This document shows positions 24,568 through 33,710 of a stretch of DNA of 64,000 nucleotides, piece by piece; position 1 is the first letter of the stretch; each line of letters starts with the position of its first letter. The position numbers were made by a program, and so were the translations under genes. Source of the DNA: Eubacterium pyruvativorans (GTDB lineage Bacteria > Bacillota > Clostridia > Peptostreptococcales > Anaerovoracaceae); contig NZ_FNBF01000004.1 in assembly GCF_900102225.1 (NCBI RefSeq), forward strand, positions 1 through 64,000, written 5' to 3'. The notes beneath the pieces are model-generated. The model had not been told where the DNA came from, searched no databases, and saw only the letters and a program-made list of their open reading frames with translations.

Positions 24568-27207
24568 ATGAAGAAACTGACGATAGGTATTCTGGCCCAC
24601 GTAGATTCCGGAAAGACCACGCTGTCAGAAGCGATGCTGCTTCAGACCGGGGCAATCCGGAAAGCGGGGCGGGTGGATCACGGCGATGCGTTCCTGGACG
24701 GTTATGAAATGGAGCGGAACCGGGGCATCACCATTTTTTCCAAGCAGGCGCTGCTGGAATGGGAGGATGTCAGTGCCACCATACTGGACACGCCGGGGCA
24801 TGTGGACTTCTCGGCGGAAATGGAACGGACGCTCTCGGTGCTGGACTACGGGATTCTGGTGATCAGTGCCAGTGAAGGCATCCAGAGTCATACCCGCACC
24901 CTGTGGAAACTGCTCCGGCGCAGCGGAATTCCCACCTTCCTGTTTATCAACAAGATGGATCTTTCTCTGAAAAAGCCGGAGGAGATCATGACTCTTCTCC
25001 GGAAAGAACTGGGGGCGGGTCTGATTGACTTCACGCCGGGCCGCAGTGCGGAAGCGCGGATGGACGATCTCTCCATGGCGGAGGACCGGTTTTTGGAAAT
25101 GGCCCTGGAGGGGAAGCTGCCGGATAATCAGCAGATTGCGGAAGCCGTCCGAAACCGGAGAATCTTCCCGTGCTACTTCGGGTCCGCATTGAAGTTCGAC
25201 GGAATCGGGGATTTCCTGCAGGGTCTCGCCGCCTATACAACCGCGCCGCCGCCGCAGGAGGATTTCGGTGCCCGGATCTTCAAGGTCACCCGGGATGAGC
25301 AGAAGGAGCGGCTGACGTTTATGAAGGTGACCGGCGGGACGCTGCACGTGAAGGACCGCCTCACCGGCACGGACCGGGACGGAAACGAATGGTCCGAGAA
25401 AGTGAATCAGATCCGGATCTATTCCGGGATGAAGTATACCACGCCGGGGCAGGCATCTCAGGGAACGGTTCTGGCAGTGACCGGTCTGACCCGCACACTG
25501 CCCGGGGACGTGCTGGGGGCGGAATCCGCAGGAAAGGAAGAGGTGCTGGAACCGTTCCTGAACTACCGGATCATTCTTCCGCCGGAGGTGGACGTGCACC
25601 GGGGGCTTCGGGACATGCGGGAGCTGGCCGAGGAGGATCCGAAACTCAACGTCACCTGGAACGAGGAATCCGGAGAGATCGGAATCCGCATGATGGGCGA
25701 GGTGCAGCTGGAGATTCTGCAGGCACTGACGAAGCAGCGGTTCGGTTATGAGATCACCTTCGGCGCCGGAAAAATTCTGTACCGGGAGACTCTGGCGGAG
25801 CCAACGGAGGGAATCGGCCATTTCGAACCTCTGCGGCACTATGCGGAAGTGCATCTGGTGATGGAACCGGCAGAACGGGGCAGCGGCATCACGCTGGAGA
25901 CCCGGGTGCCGGAGGATGAGCTGGCCCGGAACTGGCAGCGTCTGATCCTGACCCATCTGGGTGAACGGCAGTTTCCCGGTGTTCTGACCGGCGCACCTCT
26001 GACAGATGTGAAGATCACATTGACCGCCGGCCGGGCCCACAAGAAACATACTGAAGGCGGGGATTTCCGGCAGGCCACTTACCGGGCCGTGCGCTGCGGA
26101 CTCATGCGGGGAAACTGTACTCTTCTGGAGCCCTGGTTTGATTTCGTTCTGCGGGTGCCCACCGGGAATATCGGCCGGGCGATGACGGACATCCGGAATA
26201 TGGGCGGATCCTTCGGCGAACCGGAGAATGACCGCACCGGCAGCGGGGATATGGTGACCCTCCGGGGCCGTTCGCCGGCATCGGAGATGATGGATTATCA
26301 GGCCAGGGTGACCGCCTACACGAAGGGAAAGGGAACCCTGTCCTGCAGCCTGGGCGGTTACGAAGCCTGCCATAATCAGGAGGAAGTGGTTTCCGCTTCC
26401 GGATATGACCCGGAGGCGGATCTGGCCTTCCCGCCGGATTCGGTTTTCTGCACCCACGGGGAAAGCGGCATTGTGAAGTGGTACGACATCGAAGACTGGA
26501 TGCACCTGCCGCTGACGCTTACCCGGGATGACGGGGAGGAAGGAGACGGAGAAGCGGAACGGGCGGCAGAAGAGCGGATGGCTTCCTACCGCCGGGACAT
26601 GGCTTCCGACGATGAGCTGATGGCGATCTTCGAGCGGACGTACGGCAAGGTGAAGCGTCCTGCCGTGGGGCCGGACCGGAGGAAACCGGCGGGATCTTCC
26701 CCGGGCAGTTCCTTCGGCCGGGAAAAATACCGGGGAAGAAACAGGACCGCCGGAACCGGCGCTTCCCCGGAAGACACCTGGGTGGTGGTGGACGGCTACA
26801 ACGTCATGTTCGGATGGGACAGCCTGAAGGAACTGACGAAATCCAACTACGAAGCCGCCCGGAGCCGTCTGGTGGAACGGATGTGCAACTATGCCGGCTT
26901 CACCAGGTACCATGTGATCCTGGTTTTCGATGCCTACAAGGTGGGGGGAGGCCGGGGGTCCAGCGAACGCTTCCACAACATCGATATTATCTACACGAAA
27001 GAGGAGCAGACGGCGGACAGCTACATCGAGCGCTGTACCCTGGAACTCCGGCGGGAGAACAGGAATGCCGGCATCCGCGTGGTTTCCTCCGACTCCAACG
27101 TGCAGCAGATCTCCCTGGGCCACGGCGCCCTCAGAGTGTCTTCCCGGGAGTTTGAGCGGGAAGTGACGAATGTCGAAGAAACGATCCGGCGGATCATCCG
27201 GGGGTAG
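24568..27207 (+). CDS. TetM-like ribosome-associated GTPase fused to a Rae1/YacP-type NYN domain
   Basis: The protein has 879 residues. Residues 1 to about 660 follow EF-G/TetM order: G1 AHVDSGKTT (10-18), RNRGITI switch I, G3 DTPGHVDF, G4 NKMD, domain II, then EF-G-like III-V with HTEGGDFRQATYRA. This part resembles ribosomal protection proteins. After a charged linker a second domain begins near residue 738: VVVDGYNVMFGW (Asp742), VFDAYK (Asp788), TADSYIE (Asp817) and SSDSNVQQ (Asp842). That is the PIN-like NYN fold of YacP/Rae1, an endonuclease that cuts mRNA in the ribosomal A site. All four acidic positions are kept. The gene starts 1 bp after tilS. Tetracycline resistance is not implied. 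A ribosome-targeted RNase is my inference. Confidence 0.85.
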   Translation: MKKLTIGILAHVDSGKTTLSEAMLLQTGAIRKAGRVDHGDAFLDGYEMERNRGITIFSKQALLEWEDVSATILDTPGHVDFSAEMERTLSVLDYGILVISASEGIQSHTRTLWKLLRRSGIPTFLFINKMDLSLKKPEEIMTLLRKELGAGLIDFTPGRSAEARMDDLSMAEDRFLEMALEGKLPDNQQIAEAVRNRRIFPCYFGSALKFDGIGDFLQGLAAYTTAPPPQEDFGARIFKVTRDEQKERLTFMKVTGGTLHVKDRLTGTDRDGNEWSEKVNQIRIYSGMKYTTPGQASQGTVLAVTGLTRTLPGDVLGAESAGKEEVLEPFLNYRIILPPEVDVHRGLRDMRELAEEDPKLNVTWNEESGEIGIRMMGEVQLEILQALTKQRFGYEITFGAGKILYRETLAEPTEGIGHFEPLRHYAEVHLVMEPAERGSGITLETRVPEDELARNWQRLILTHLGERQFPGVLTGAPLTDVKITLTAGRAHKKHTEGGDFRQATYRAVRCGLMRGNCTLLEPWFDFVLRVPTGNIGRAMTDIRNMGGSFGEPENDRTGSGDMVTLRGRSPASEMMDYQARVTAYTKGKGTLSCSLGGYEACHNQEEVVSASGYDPEADLAFPPDSVFCTHGESGIVKWYDIEDWMHLPLTLTRDDGEEGDGEAERAAEERMASYRRDMASDDELMAIFERTYGKVKRPAVGPDRRKPAGSSPGSSFGREKYRGRNRTAGTGASPEDTWVVVDGYNVMFGWDSLKELTKSNYEAARSRLVERMCNYAGFTRYHVILVFDAYKVGGGRGSSERFHNIDIIYTKEEQTADSYIERCTLELRRENRNAGIRVVSSDSNVQQISLGHGALRVSSREFEREVTNVEETIRRIIRG

Positions 27208-27367
27208 AAGCGCCGCCGGACAGCCTGTCCCGGCAGGACAAAAAATAATGCGGACGACCGTTCGCGAAATGTTTTTTTGTCGATGGAGGGGACTTCGCGG
27301 TAGAGGTTGCAACACCGCCATGGTATAATAAAGCCAAATGTAATCGAGGAGTCACGAAGGAGTATAT

Positions 27368-28072
27368 ATGGAACCGAAATACAGACGCGTGCTTCTGAAG
27401 ATCAGCGGAGAGGCGCTGGCAGGGGAGAATCACACAGGTATCAACACGGAAATGACGCAGATCGTTGCCCGGCAGATCAAGAAACTGCATGATCTGGGGG
27501 TGGAAGTTGCAATCGTCGTGGGCGGCGGCAATTTCTGGCGGGGCAGAACGAGCACTGCCATGAACCGGGAGACGGCAGACTATATCGGTATGCTGGCCAC
27601 TGTCATGAATTCTCTGGCCCTGCAGGACGCTCTGCTGGCGGAAGGCGTGAAGGCGAGAGTGCAGACTTCCATTACCATGCGGGAGGTGGCGGAGCCGTAT
27701 ATCTGGAGAAGAGCTCTGAAGGAACTGTCGGATATGGATGTGGTGATTTTCGGCGCCGGCATCGGCGAACCGCATTTTTCCACGGATACGGCAGCAGCGC
27801 TTCGGGCGGTGAACATCGATGCAGATATCATCCTGCTGGCGAAGAATATCGATGCGGTCTATTCTGATGACCCGGCGGTGAATCCGGATGCGGTGAAATA
27901 CGATCATCTGACGCTGAAGGAAGTGGTGGATCGTCAGCTGAAGGTCATGGATCTGACAGCAGCGACAATCTGCATGGAAAACAATATGAAGATACAGGTA
28001 TTCGGTCTGGCGGAGGAGAACAGCATGGTTCGTGCCGTCTGCGGCGAGAATATCGGAACACTGATCGACTGA
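27368..28072 (+). CDS. pyrH: UMP kinase
   Basis: The 234-residue amino acid kinase-fold enzyme phosphorylates UMP to UDP. Motifs are [13 protein letters not shown] at the start, [23 protein letters not shown]-type (here [17 protein letters not shown]), [15 protein letters not shown] and the C-terminal [11 protein letters not shown]. The ATG has SD AAGGAG at good spacing. It heads the conserved pyrH-frr-uppS-cdsA-dxr-rseP run; frr starts 17 bp later. A -10-like TATAAT lies at 27324-27329 without a clear -35. Confidence 0.96.
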   Translation: MEPKYRRVLLKISGEALAGENHTGINTEMTQIVARQIKKLHDLGVEVAIVVGGGNFWRGRTSTAMNRETADYIGMLATVMNSLALQDALLAEGVKARVQTSITMREVAEPYIWRRALKELSDMDVVIFGAGIGEPHFSTDTAAALRAVNIDADIILLAKNIDAVYSDDPAVNPDAVKYDHLTLKEVVDRQLKVMDLTAATICMENNMKIQVFGLAEENSMVRAVCGENIGTLID

Positions 28073-28089
28073 TGTGAGAGGAGAGACAC

Positions 28090-28644
28090 ATGGCACATTC
28101 AACGAAAACACTGAACGAGCGTATCGAGAAGACGAAACAGATCCTGAGAGAGAACCTGAATACCGTCAGAGCGGGAAGAGCCAATGCGGCGCTTTTGGAT
28201 AAGGTCATGGTGGATTATTACGGTTCTCCTACTCCGCTGAAGAGCCTGGCGAATATTTCCGTTCCGGAATCCAGAACGCTGCTGATCTCACCGTTCGACC
28301 CGAAGTCGGTGGGAGACATTGAGAGAGCGATCAATGAGGCGAATCTGGGCATCAATCCGACGAATGACGGGAAGTGTGTCCGTCTGCAGATTCCGGCACT
28401 CACAGAGGAACGCCGTAAGGAACTGACGAAGACGACGAAGAAGATGGGTGAGGATGCGAAGGTCGCTGTCCGCAATCTGAGAAGAGAAATCAACGAGGAT
28501 ATCAAGAAACGGGAGAAGGCGAAGGAGATTTCCGAGGACGAGAAGAACGAGGAACTCGAAGCGACGCAGAAGGCCATTGACAAGGCGATCAAGGAGATCA
28601 CCGAGATCATCGCCGCGAAGGACAAGGAGATCCTCGAAGTATAG
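28090..28644 (+). CDS. frr: Ribosome recycling factor
   Basis: The 184-residue protein splits post-termination ribosomes together with EF-G. NTVRAGRANAALLDKV, VDYYGSPTPLKSLANISVPE and GKCVRLQIPALTEERRKEL are diagnostic, and the C-terminal half is the long helical arm rich in Glu and Lys. Its place after pyrH is the usual bacterial order. SD GAGAGGAGAGA precedes the ATG. Confidence 0.96.
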   Translation: MAHSTKTLNERIEKTKQILRENLNTVRAGRANAALLDKVMVDYYGSPTPLKSLANISVPESRTLLISPFDPKSVGDIERAINEANLGINPTNDGKCVRLQIPALTEERRKELTKTTKKMGEDAKVAVRNLRREINEDIKKREKAKEISEDEKNEELEATQKAIDKAIKEITEIIAAKDKEILEV

Positions 28645-28768
28645 TTCGTTTTCTGACATCGGCATGGGTGTGGCTGCTTCTTCGCAGCCACATTGTTCGT
28701 TATAGCGGAATTGGAAGATGCTGATCCGGGCCCAGGGCCGGTCAGAGCGGAAGGAAGGAGCGAAGAGT

Positions 28769-29503
28769 ATGCTTGACAGAAATAGAATACCCCGGCATGT
28801 GGCCATTATCATGGACGGAAACGGCCGGTGGGCGAAACGGAGGGGACTTCCGCGCCTGGCGGGTCACAATGCGGGAATGGAATCCATGACAGAGATTGTC
28901 CGGGAGGCCTCCAACCTGGGGGTGAAATACCTGACGGTATATGCGTTTTCCACGGAGAACTGGAAACGGTCCATGGAGGAAGTGAGCGGGATCTTCCGGC
29001 TTCTGGTGAAATTCGTGGATCTGGATCTGAAGGAACTGATCAGTGAGAATGTGAAAGTCAAGGTGTTCGGCGACTACAGTCCACTGCCGGAGAAGGCCAG
29101 AAAGAGTATGGATGAGACCCTGGAGGAGACGAAAGACAACACGGGGATGCAGTTCAATATCTGCCTGAATTACGGAGGAAGAGATGATATTCTCCGGGCG
29201 GTGAACGAGCTGGCAGAGGAAATCCGGGCCGGGGAAATCCAGGGGCCGGTCACGGAAGACATGATCAGCCGCAGGCTCTGGTCCGGGGACCGGAACGGAA
29301 ACGTTCCGGATCCGGATCTGATCATCCGCACCAGCGGAGAGGAGCGGCTCTCGAACTTCCTGCTGTGGCAGTGTGCGTACAGCGAATTCGCTTTTACGGA
29401 TGTGCTGTGGCCGGACTTTACGCCGGAAATCTTCCGCAGCCTGCTGGAGGAGTATCAGGGAAGAGACCGGCGCTACGGCGGTCGGAACGAGGAGAAGAAG
29501 TAA
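28769..29503 (+). CDS. uppS: Isoprenyl transferase (undecaprenyl diphosphate synthase)
   Basis: The 244-residue cis-prenyltransferase makes the C55 lipid carrier for wall synthesis. HVAIIMDGNGRWAKRRGLPR carries the catalytic Asp, AFSTENW and the C-terminal DLIIRTSGEERLSNFLLWQ are standard motifs, and FTDVLWPDF closes the fold. I start at 28769 (MLDRNRIPRH), with SD AAGGAG; a start 51 bp upstream is possible but lacks an SD. It lies between frr and cdsA as in most Bacillota. Confidence 0.95.
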   Translation: MLDRNRIPRHVAIIMDGNGRWAKRRGLPRLAGHNAGMESMTEIVREASNLGVKYLTVYAFSTENWKRSMEEVSGIFRLLVKFVDLDLKELISENVKVKVFGDYSPLPEKARKSMDETLEETKDNTGMQFNICLNYGGRDDILRAVNELAEEIRAGEIQGPVTEDMISRRLWSGDRNGNVPDPDLIIRTSGEERLSNFLLWQCAYSEFAFTDVLWPDFTPEIFRSLLEEYQGRDRRYGGRNEEKK

Positions 29504-29540
29504 GAGCGTGAGAGCAGAAGAGAGAGGGTAAAGAATCAAT

Positions 29541-30344
29541 ATGAAAACCAGAATTATTTCGGGCTTCGCCATGGCGCCGCTGATCCTGTTCGTGTATCTG
29601 GGCGGCTGGTGGCTGGCTGCGCTTTGTATCCTGATCGGATTCCTGGGAATCCGGGAATTCTATGACGGCTTCCGGGCGATGGATATTCATCCGTCCAACG
29701 GCATCGCTTATGCCATGATGTTTGTGCTGTATCTCATGAACGGTTTCTGGCCCAATCAGTACGGGCTGATCACGGCCTGGTTCGCCGCCGTCATCATGGT
29801 CAGTTCCATTTCCATGTTCGATACGAAGCATAGGACGCCGATCGATGCCATGGCCACCATGGTGGGGATCATCTATATTATTTTCTTCACCTTCCATTTC
29901 GTGCTGATCGATCAGACCGGCATGTACAGCATTCTGAAATGGCTGGCCCTGCTTTCGGCTTTCGGCAGCGATATTTTCGCCTACTTCACCGGTGTGTTCT
30001 TCGGGAAACACAAGATGTGTCCGAACCTGAGCCCGAAGAAAACTTTCGAGGGACTGGCCGGGGGCATTATCGGCAGTGCCGTGTGCTGCGGCCTCTTCGG
30101 GTACTTTCTCTGCCGAGAGTTCCTGTGGAGCTGTGTGATCATCGGATTCCTGGGAGCGGCGATCTCCGTGTGCGGCGATCTGACGGCTTCGGCATATAAG
30201 CGGAAGATGGGAATCAAGGATTACGGAAACCTGATCCCGGGCCACGGCGGCATCATGGACCGGTTTGACAGCGTACTGTTTACGGCGCCGTTTGTGTACT
30301 ACTACATCGTGGTGGTGCTGCAGCACTTCGGGTTGGTTTTCTAA
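29541..30344 (+). CDS. cdsA: Phosphatidate cytidylyltransferase
   Basis: The 267-residue integral membrane enzyme makes CDP-diacylglycerol from phosphatidate and CTP. The C-terminal half carries the signature SDIFAYFTGVFFGKHKM, LSPKKTFEGLAGG, then GDLTASAYKRKMGIKDYGN and GHGGIMDRFDS. Several helices fill the N-terminal half. It follows uppS by 37 bp and precedes dxr, in the common lipid-gene order. Confidence 0.95.
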   Translation: MKTRIISGFAMAPLILFVYLGGWWLAALCILIGFLGIREFYDGFRAMDIHPSNGIAYAMMFVLYLMNGFWPNQYGLITAWFAAVIMVSSISMFDTKHRTPIDAMATMVGIIYIIFFTFHFVLIDQTGMYSILKWLALLSAFGSDIFAYFTGVFFGKHKMCPNLSPKKTFEGLAGGIIGSAVCCGLFGYFLCREFLWSCVIIGFLGAAISVCGDLTASAYKRKMGIKDYGNLIPGHGGIMDRFDSVLFTAPFVYYYIVVVLQHFGLVF

Positions 30345-30365
30345 GAAAAAAGGGGAATACAGATC

Positions 30366-31556
30366 ATGGATATGGGAAACAGAGAGAAATATCGGGGCGA
30401 AAGAAAGCGGATCACGGTGCTGGGCAGCACCGGGTCCATCGGGACCCAGACGCTGGATGTGATCCGCCGGGAGCCGGAGCGTTTCGAAGTGGCGGCTCTG
30501 ACCTGCGGCAGGAATGTCACACTGCTGGCGGAACAGATCCGGGAATTTCATCCGTCTTTGGTCTGCTGCGCCCGGAAGGAAGATGCGGACAGACTGGCCG
30601 GAGAATTCCCGGGGATCCGGGTTGTCTGGGGTGAGGAGGGTCTGATTGAAGCGGCGGAGGCGGACTGCGATCTGCTGGAGAATTCCCTCATGGGCATGCG
30701 GGGGCTGGTGCCGACCTGGCACAGCATTCTGGCCGGCCATGACCTGGCCCTGGCGAACAAGGAAACGCTGGTCACCGGCGGTCATATTATCATGGACGGG
30801 GTGAACGAGCACGGCGTCCGCCTTTTGCCGGTGGACAGTGAACACTCTGCGATCTTTCAGTGTCTGCAGGGGAATGAGGGTAAGCCGGTCCGCCGCATCC
30901 TGCTCACCGCCTCCGGGGGACCGTTCCGGGGATGGACGAGGGAAAAACTGGAGAAGGTGACACCGGAGATGGCACTTCGGCATCCGAACTGGAGCATGGG
31001 CCGGAAAATCACCATTGATTCCGCCACCATGATGAACAAAGGTCTGGAGATGATCGAGGCGAAGTGGCTCTTCGGTGTGGATATCCGGGACATTCAGGTT
31101 CTGGTGCATCCCCAGAGTATTCTGCATTCTGCGGTGGAGTTCCGGGACACTTCGGTGATCGGCCAGATGGGCGTGCCGGATATGCGGATTCCGATCAGTG
31201 TGGCGCTGGGTTATCCGGACCGCCTGGAAGCGTGCACGGAGGGACTGGATTTCTTCGGGAAGCACAGCACGATGACGTTCGAGCAGCCGGACCGGGACGT
31301 TTTCAAGTGTCTCCGGCTGGCGGAGGAGGCGTCGCTCCGGGGCGGCAGCTATCCGGTGGTGATGAATGCGGCCAACGAGGTGCTGGTGCAGGCGTTCCTG
31401 GATCACCGGATTTCCTTCACGGACATTATGGATGACAATGAAGAGGTGCTGGTGCATCATGTCAGCACCGGGGAGCCGGATCTGGAGGATATCGTCCGCA
31501 TTGACCGGGAAACCCGGGAAATGGTGGCCAGGACGTATCTGCCGAAGGAGGTGTAA
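30366..31556 (+). CDS. dxr: 1-deoxy-D-xylulose 5-phosphate reductoisomerase
   Basis: The 396-residue NADPH enzyme of the MEP isoprenoid pathway has a GSTGSIGTQTLDVI nucleotide motif, ALANKETLVTGG, LPVDSEHSAIFQCL, the flexible loop GPFRGW, and HPNWSMGRKITIDSATMMNKGLE-type motifs with the catalytic metal ligands. Its product feeds the isoprenoid precursors used by uppS upstream. The ATG at 30366 has a GGGGAA-type SD. Confidence 0.96.
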   Translation: MDMGNREKYRGERKRITVLGSTGSIGTQTLDVIRREPERFEVAALTCGRNVTLLAEQIREFHPSLVCCARKEDADRLAGEFPGIRVVWGEEGLIEAAEADCDLLENSLMGMRGLVPTWHSILAGHDLALANKETLVTGGHIIMDGVNEHGVRLLPVDSEHSAIFQCLQGNEGKPVRRILLTASGGPFRGWTREKLEKVTPEMALRHPNWSMGRKITIDSATMMNKGLEMIEAKWLFGVDIRDIQVLVHPQSILHSAVEFRDTSVIGQMGVPDMRIPISVALGYPDRLEACTEGLDFFGKHSTMTFEQPDRDVFKCLRLAEEASLRGGSYPVVMNAANEVLVQAFLDHRISFTDIMDDNEEVLVHHVSTGEPDLEDIVRIDRETREMVARTYLPKEV

Positions 31557-31559
31557 ACT

Positions 31560-32573
31560 GTGCTGACTGCAGTTCTGGCGGTGATTCTGTTCGCCGTCAT
31601 GATTTTTCCTCATGAACTGGGGCATTTTCTTTCGGCCAAGGCGCTGGGCGTGAAAGTAAATGAATTTGCCTTCGGCATGGGACCGGCTCTGTGGAAACGG
31701 CAGAAGGGAGAGACCCTGTATGCCATACGTCTGTTCCCGGTGGGCGGATACTGCGCCATGGAAGGGGAGGATACGGAGTCGGGGGCTTCGGACCACGAAC
31801 GATCCTTTACGGCGAAACCGGCCTGGGCGAAGATCGTCATTCTGGCTTCCGGCGCCGCCATGAATGTGCTGATCTGCATGCTGGCTCTGACTATTCTTTC
31901 CGTCGGTGCCGGGCAGGCTTCCACCACCCTGGCACAGGTTGAAGCGGGGTCGCCGGCGTATACCGCCGGCCTCAGGCCCGGAGACCGGATCATGAAAGTG
32001 AACAATGCGAAGATCACAGAATGGTCGGATGTGGGCAGTGCGTTTCTCCGGTACCGGGCATCAGACGGCCGGGTGAACATTGTTTATGAGAGAGATCAGG
32101 TCCGCCGTCGCACGGCGGTGACGCCCCGGAAAGAAGAAGGACGCTGGATGATCGGCATCCGGCCGGTCATCCGGCACAGCGTTCTGTCCGGGATTGAAAA
32201 CGGTGTGAAAGGAACCGGTGCCGTGACAGCCGGCATGCTGCATGCGCTGAAGCAGCTGGTCACCGGCAGAATGGGGGCGGACAGTCTGTCCGGTCCTGTT
32301 GGGATGGTTTCGCTGGTGCACCGGACCGAAAGTCTGGGTATCTGGTATTTCCTGTATCTTCTGGCGCTGATCAGCATGAATCTGGCCATCATCAATCTGC
32401 TGCCGCTGCCGGCACTGGACGGCGGCCGGATCATCTTCGTCATTGTCCGGAAAATTACGGGAAAATTGATTTCCGACCGGACGGAGGCGATGGTTCATGC
32501 GGCGGGGCTGATGTTTTTCCTGGCGCTGACCGTGGTGATCACATGGAAGGATATCCTGCGGCTGGTGGGCTGA
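31560..32573 (+). CDS. rseP: Site-2 intramembrane metalloprotease RseP
   Basis: The 337-residue membrane protease starts with GTG at 31560, 3 bp after dxr. HELGH near residue 19 is the zinc motif; a PDZ domain follows (EAGSPAYTAGLRPGDRIMKVN), and LPLPALDGGRI near the C-terminus supplies the third ligand. RseP/RasP cleaves anti-sigma factors and leftover signal peptides within the membrane. It is one PDZ domain long, as usual in Bacillota. Confidence 0.94.
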   Translation: MLTAVLAVILFAVMIFPHELGHFLSAKALGVKVNEFAFGMGPALWKRQKGETLYAIRLFPVGGYCAMEGEDTESGASDHERSFTAKPAWAKIVILASGAAMNVLICMLALTILSVGAGQASTTLAQVEAGSPAYTAGLRPGDRIMKVNNAKITEWSDVGSAFLRYRASDGRVNIVYERDQVRRRTAVTPRKEEGRWMIGIRPVIRHSVLSGIENGVKGTGAVTAGMLHALKQLVTGRMGADSLSGPVGMVSLVHRTESLGIWYFLYLLALISMNLAIINLLPLPALDGGRIIFVIVRKITGKLISDRTEAMVHAAGLMFFLALTVVITWKDILRLVG

Positions 32574-32645
32574 CGGGGCAGAAGGAGGACACCCGGAAGG
32601 GGGTCTTCCGAAAACAGAATGAAAATACGAAAGGGGAGAGTGTTC

Positions 32646-33710
32646 ATGAGCAGCAAGAAACAGGTCCGGGTGCGGGACGTTCTGATCGGCGGCGGTGCAC
32701 CGGTGGTTATTCAGTCTATGACGAATGCGGATTCCCGGGACGAGAAGGGAACACTGGAACAGGTTGCCCGGCTCCGGGATGCCGGGTGCCAGATTGTCCG
32801 GATTTCGGTGCCGGACCGGGAAGCGCTGGAAGTGTTCCGGTCCGTCCGTCAGAAAACCGACATGCCTCTGGTGGCAGATATTCACTTTGACTGGCGGATG
32901 GCCGTCGGGGCGGCGGAGGCCGGCGCCGACAAGATCCGGATCAATCCCGGAAACATCGGAAGCCGTGACCGGGTGAAGGCCGTAGTGGACTGCTGCCGGG
33001 AGCGGGACATTCCGATCCGGGTAGGGGTGAATTCCGGCTCGGTGGAAAAGGATATTCTGGAGAAGTACGGCCATGTGTGCCCGGATGCCCTGGCGGAGAG
33101 TGCCCTGCGGAATCTGCGGCTGATCGAGGATATGGATTATGACAATCTGGTGGTTTCCATGAAATCCTCGGATGTGAAGATGAATTTCGACGCCCACCGC
33201 ATTGCAGCGGCGAAGACGGAGCACCCGTTTCACATCGGCATCACAGAGGCCGGCACCATGAAACGGGGGAAACTGAAATCCGCTGCCGGCATCGGCGCAC
33301 TGCTCCTGTCGGGCATCGGAGACACGATCCGTGTATCCCTGACTGCCGACCCGGTGAACGAGGTCATCTTCGCCAGGGAACTGCTGGAGGTCATCGGTCT
33401 CAGAACCCCGCGGGTGGAAATTGTTTCCTGCCCTACCTGCGGCAGAACCAGAATCAATATCGAAAAATTAGCAGAGGATGTGGAGCAGCGTCTGCTGGAG
33501 ACTCCGGACATTCCCCGGGGCCTCAAGGTGGCGGTGATGGGCTGCGTGGTCAACGGACCGGGAGAGGCCCGGGAGGCCGACTACGGTGTGTGCGGCGGTG
33601 ACGGTAAGGGATTGATCATTGCGAAGGGAAAGGTACTGGAGACCGTGCCGGAGGAACAGCTTCTGGACAGCCTGATCCGCACGATCCGGGAAAACGAAAG
33701 GAACGCATGA
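32646..33710 (+). CDS. ispG: 4-hydroxy-3-methylbut-2-en-1-yl diphosphate synthase
   Basis: The 354-residue iron-sulfur enzyme carries out the penultimate MEP-pathway step. VVIQSMTNADSRD, ADIHFDWRMAV and RINPGNIGS define the TIM barrel; CPTCGRTRINIE and CVVNGPGEA carry the [4Fe-4S] cysteines. The ATG at 32646 has SD AAGGGGAGAG; an upstream in-frame start at 32619 lacks one. The stop overlaps the polC start as ATGA. Confidence 0.96.
   Translation: MSSKKQVRVRDVLIGGGAPVVIQSMTNADSRDEKGTLEQVARLRDAGCQIVRISVPDREALEVFRSVRQKTDMPLVADIHFDWRMAVGAAEAGADKIRINPGNIGSRDRVKAVVDCCRERDIPIRVGVNSGSVEKDILEKYGHVCPDALAESALRNLRLIEDMDYDNLVVSMKSSDVKMNFDAHRIAAAKTEHPFHIGITEAGTMKRGKLKSAAGIGALLLSGIGDTIRVSLTADPVNEVIFARELLEVIGLRTPRVEIVSCPTCGRTRINIEKLAEDVEQRLLETPDIPRGLKVAVMGCVVNGPGEAREADYGVCGGDGKGLIIAKGKVLETVPEEQLLDSLIRTIRENERNA

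Noticed and set aside
22089-24620. Very long minus-strand open frame across rnz and all of tilS
   Set aside because: Only the 3' part (22089-23003) has recognisable protein motifs. The rest is antisense to tilS, and long antisense frames are expected in G+C-rich genes.
24568-26500. Acquired tetracycline-resistance gene
   Set aside because: The gene is coupled to tilS, lies beside core genes, has host-like base composition and bears a C-terminal nuclease domain, unlike mobile tet genes.
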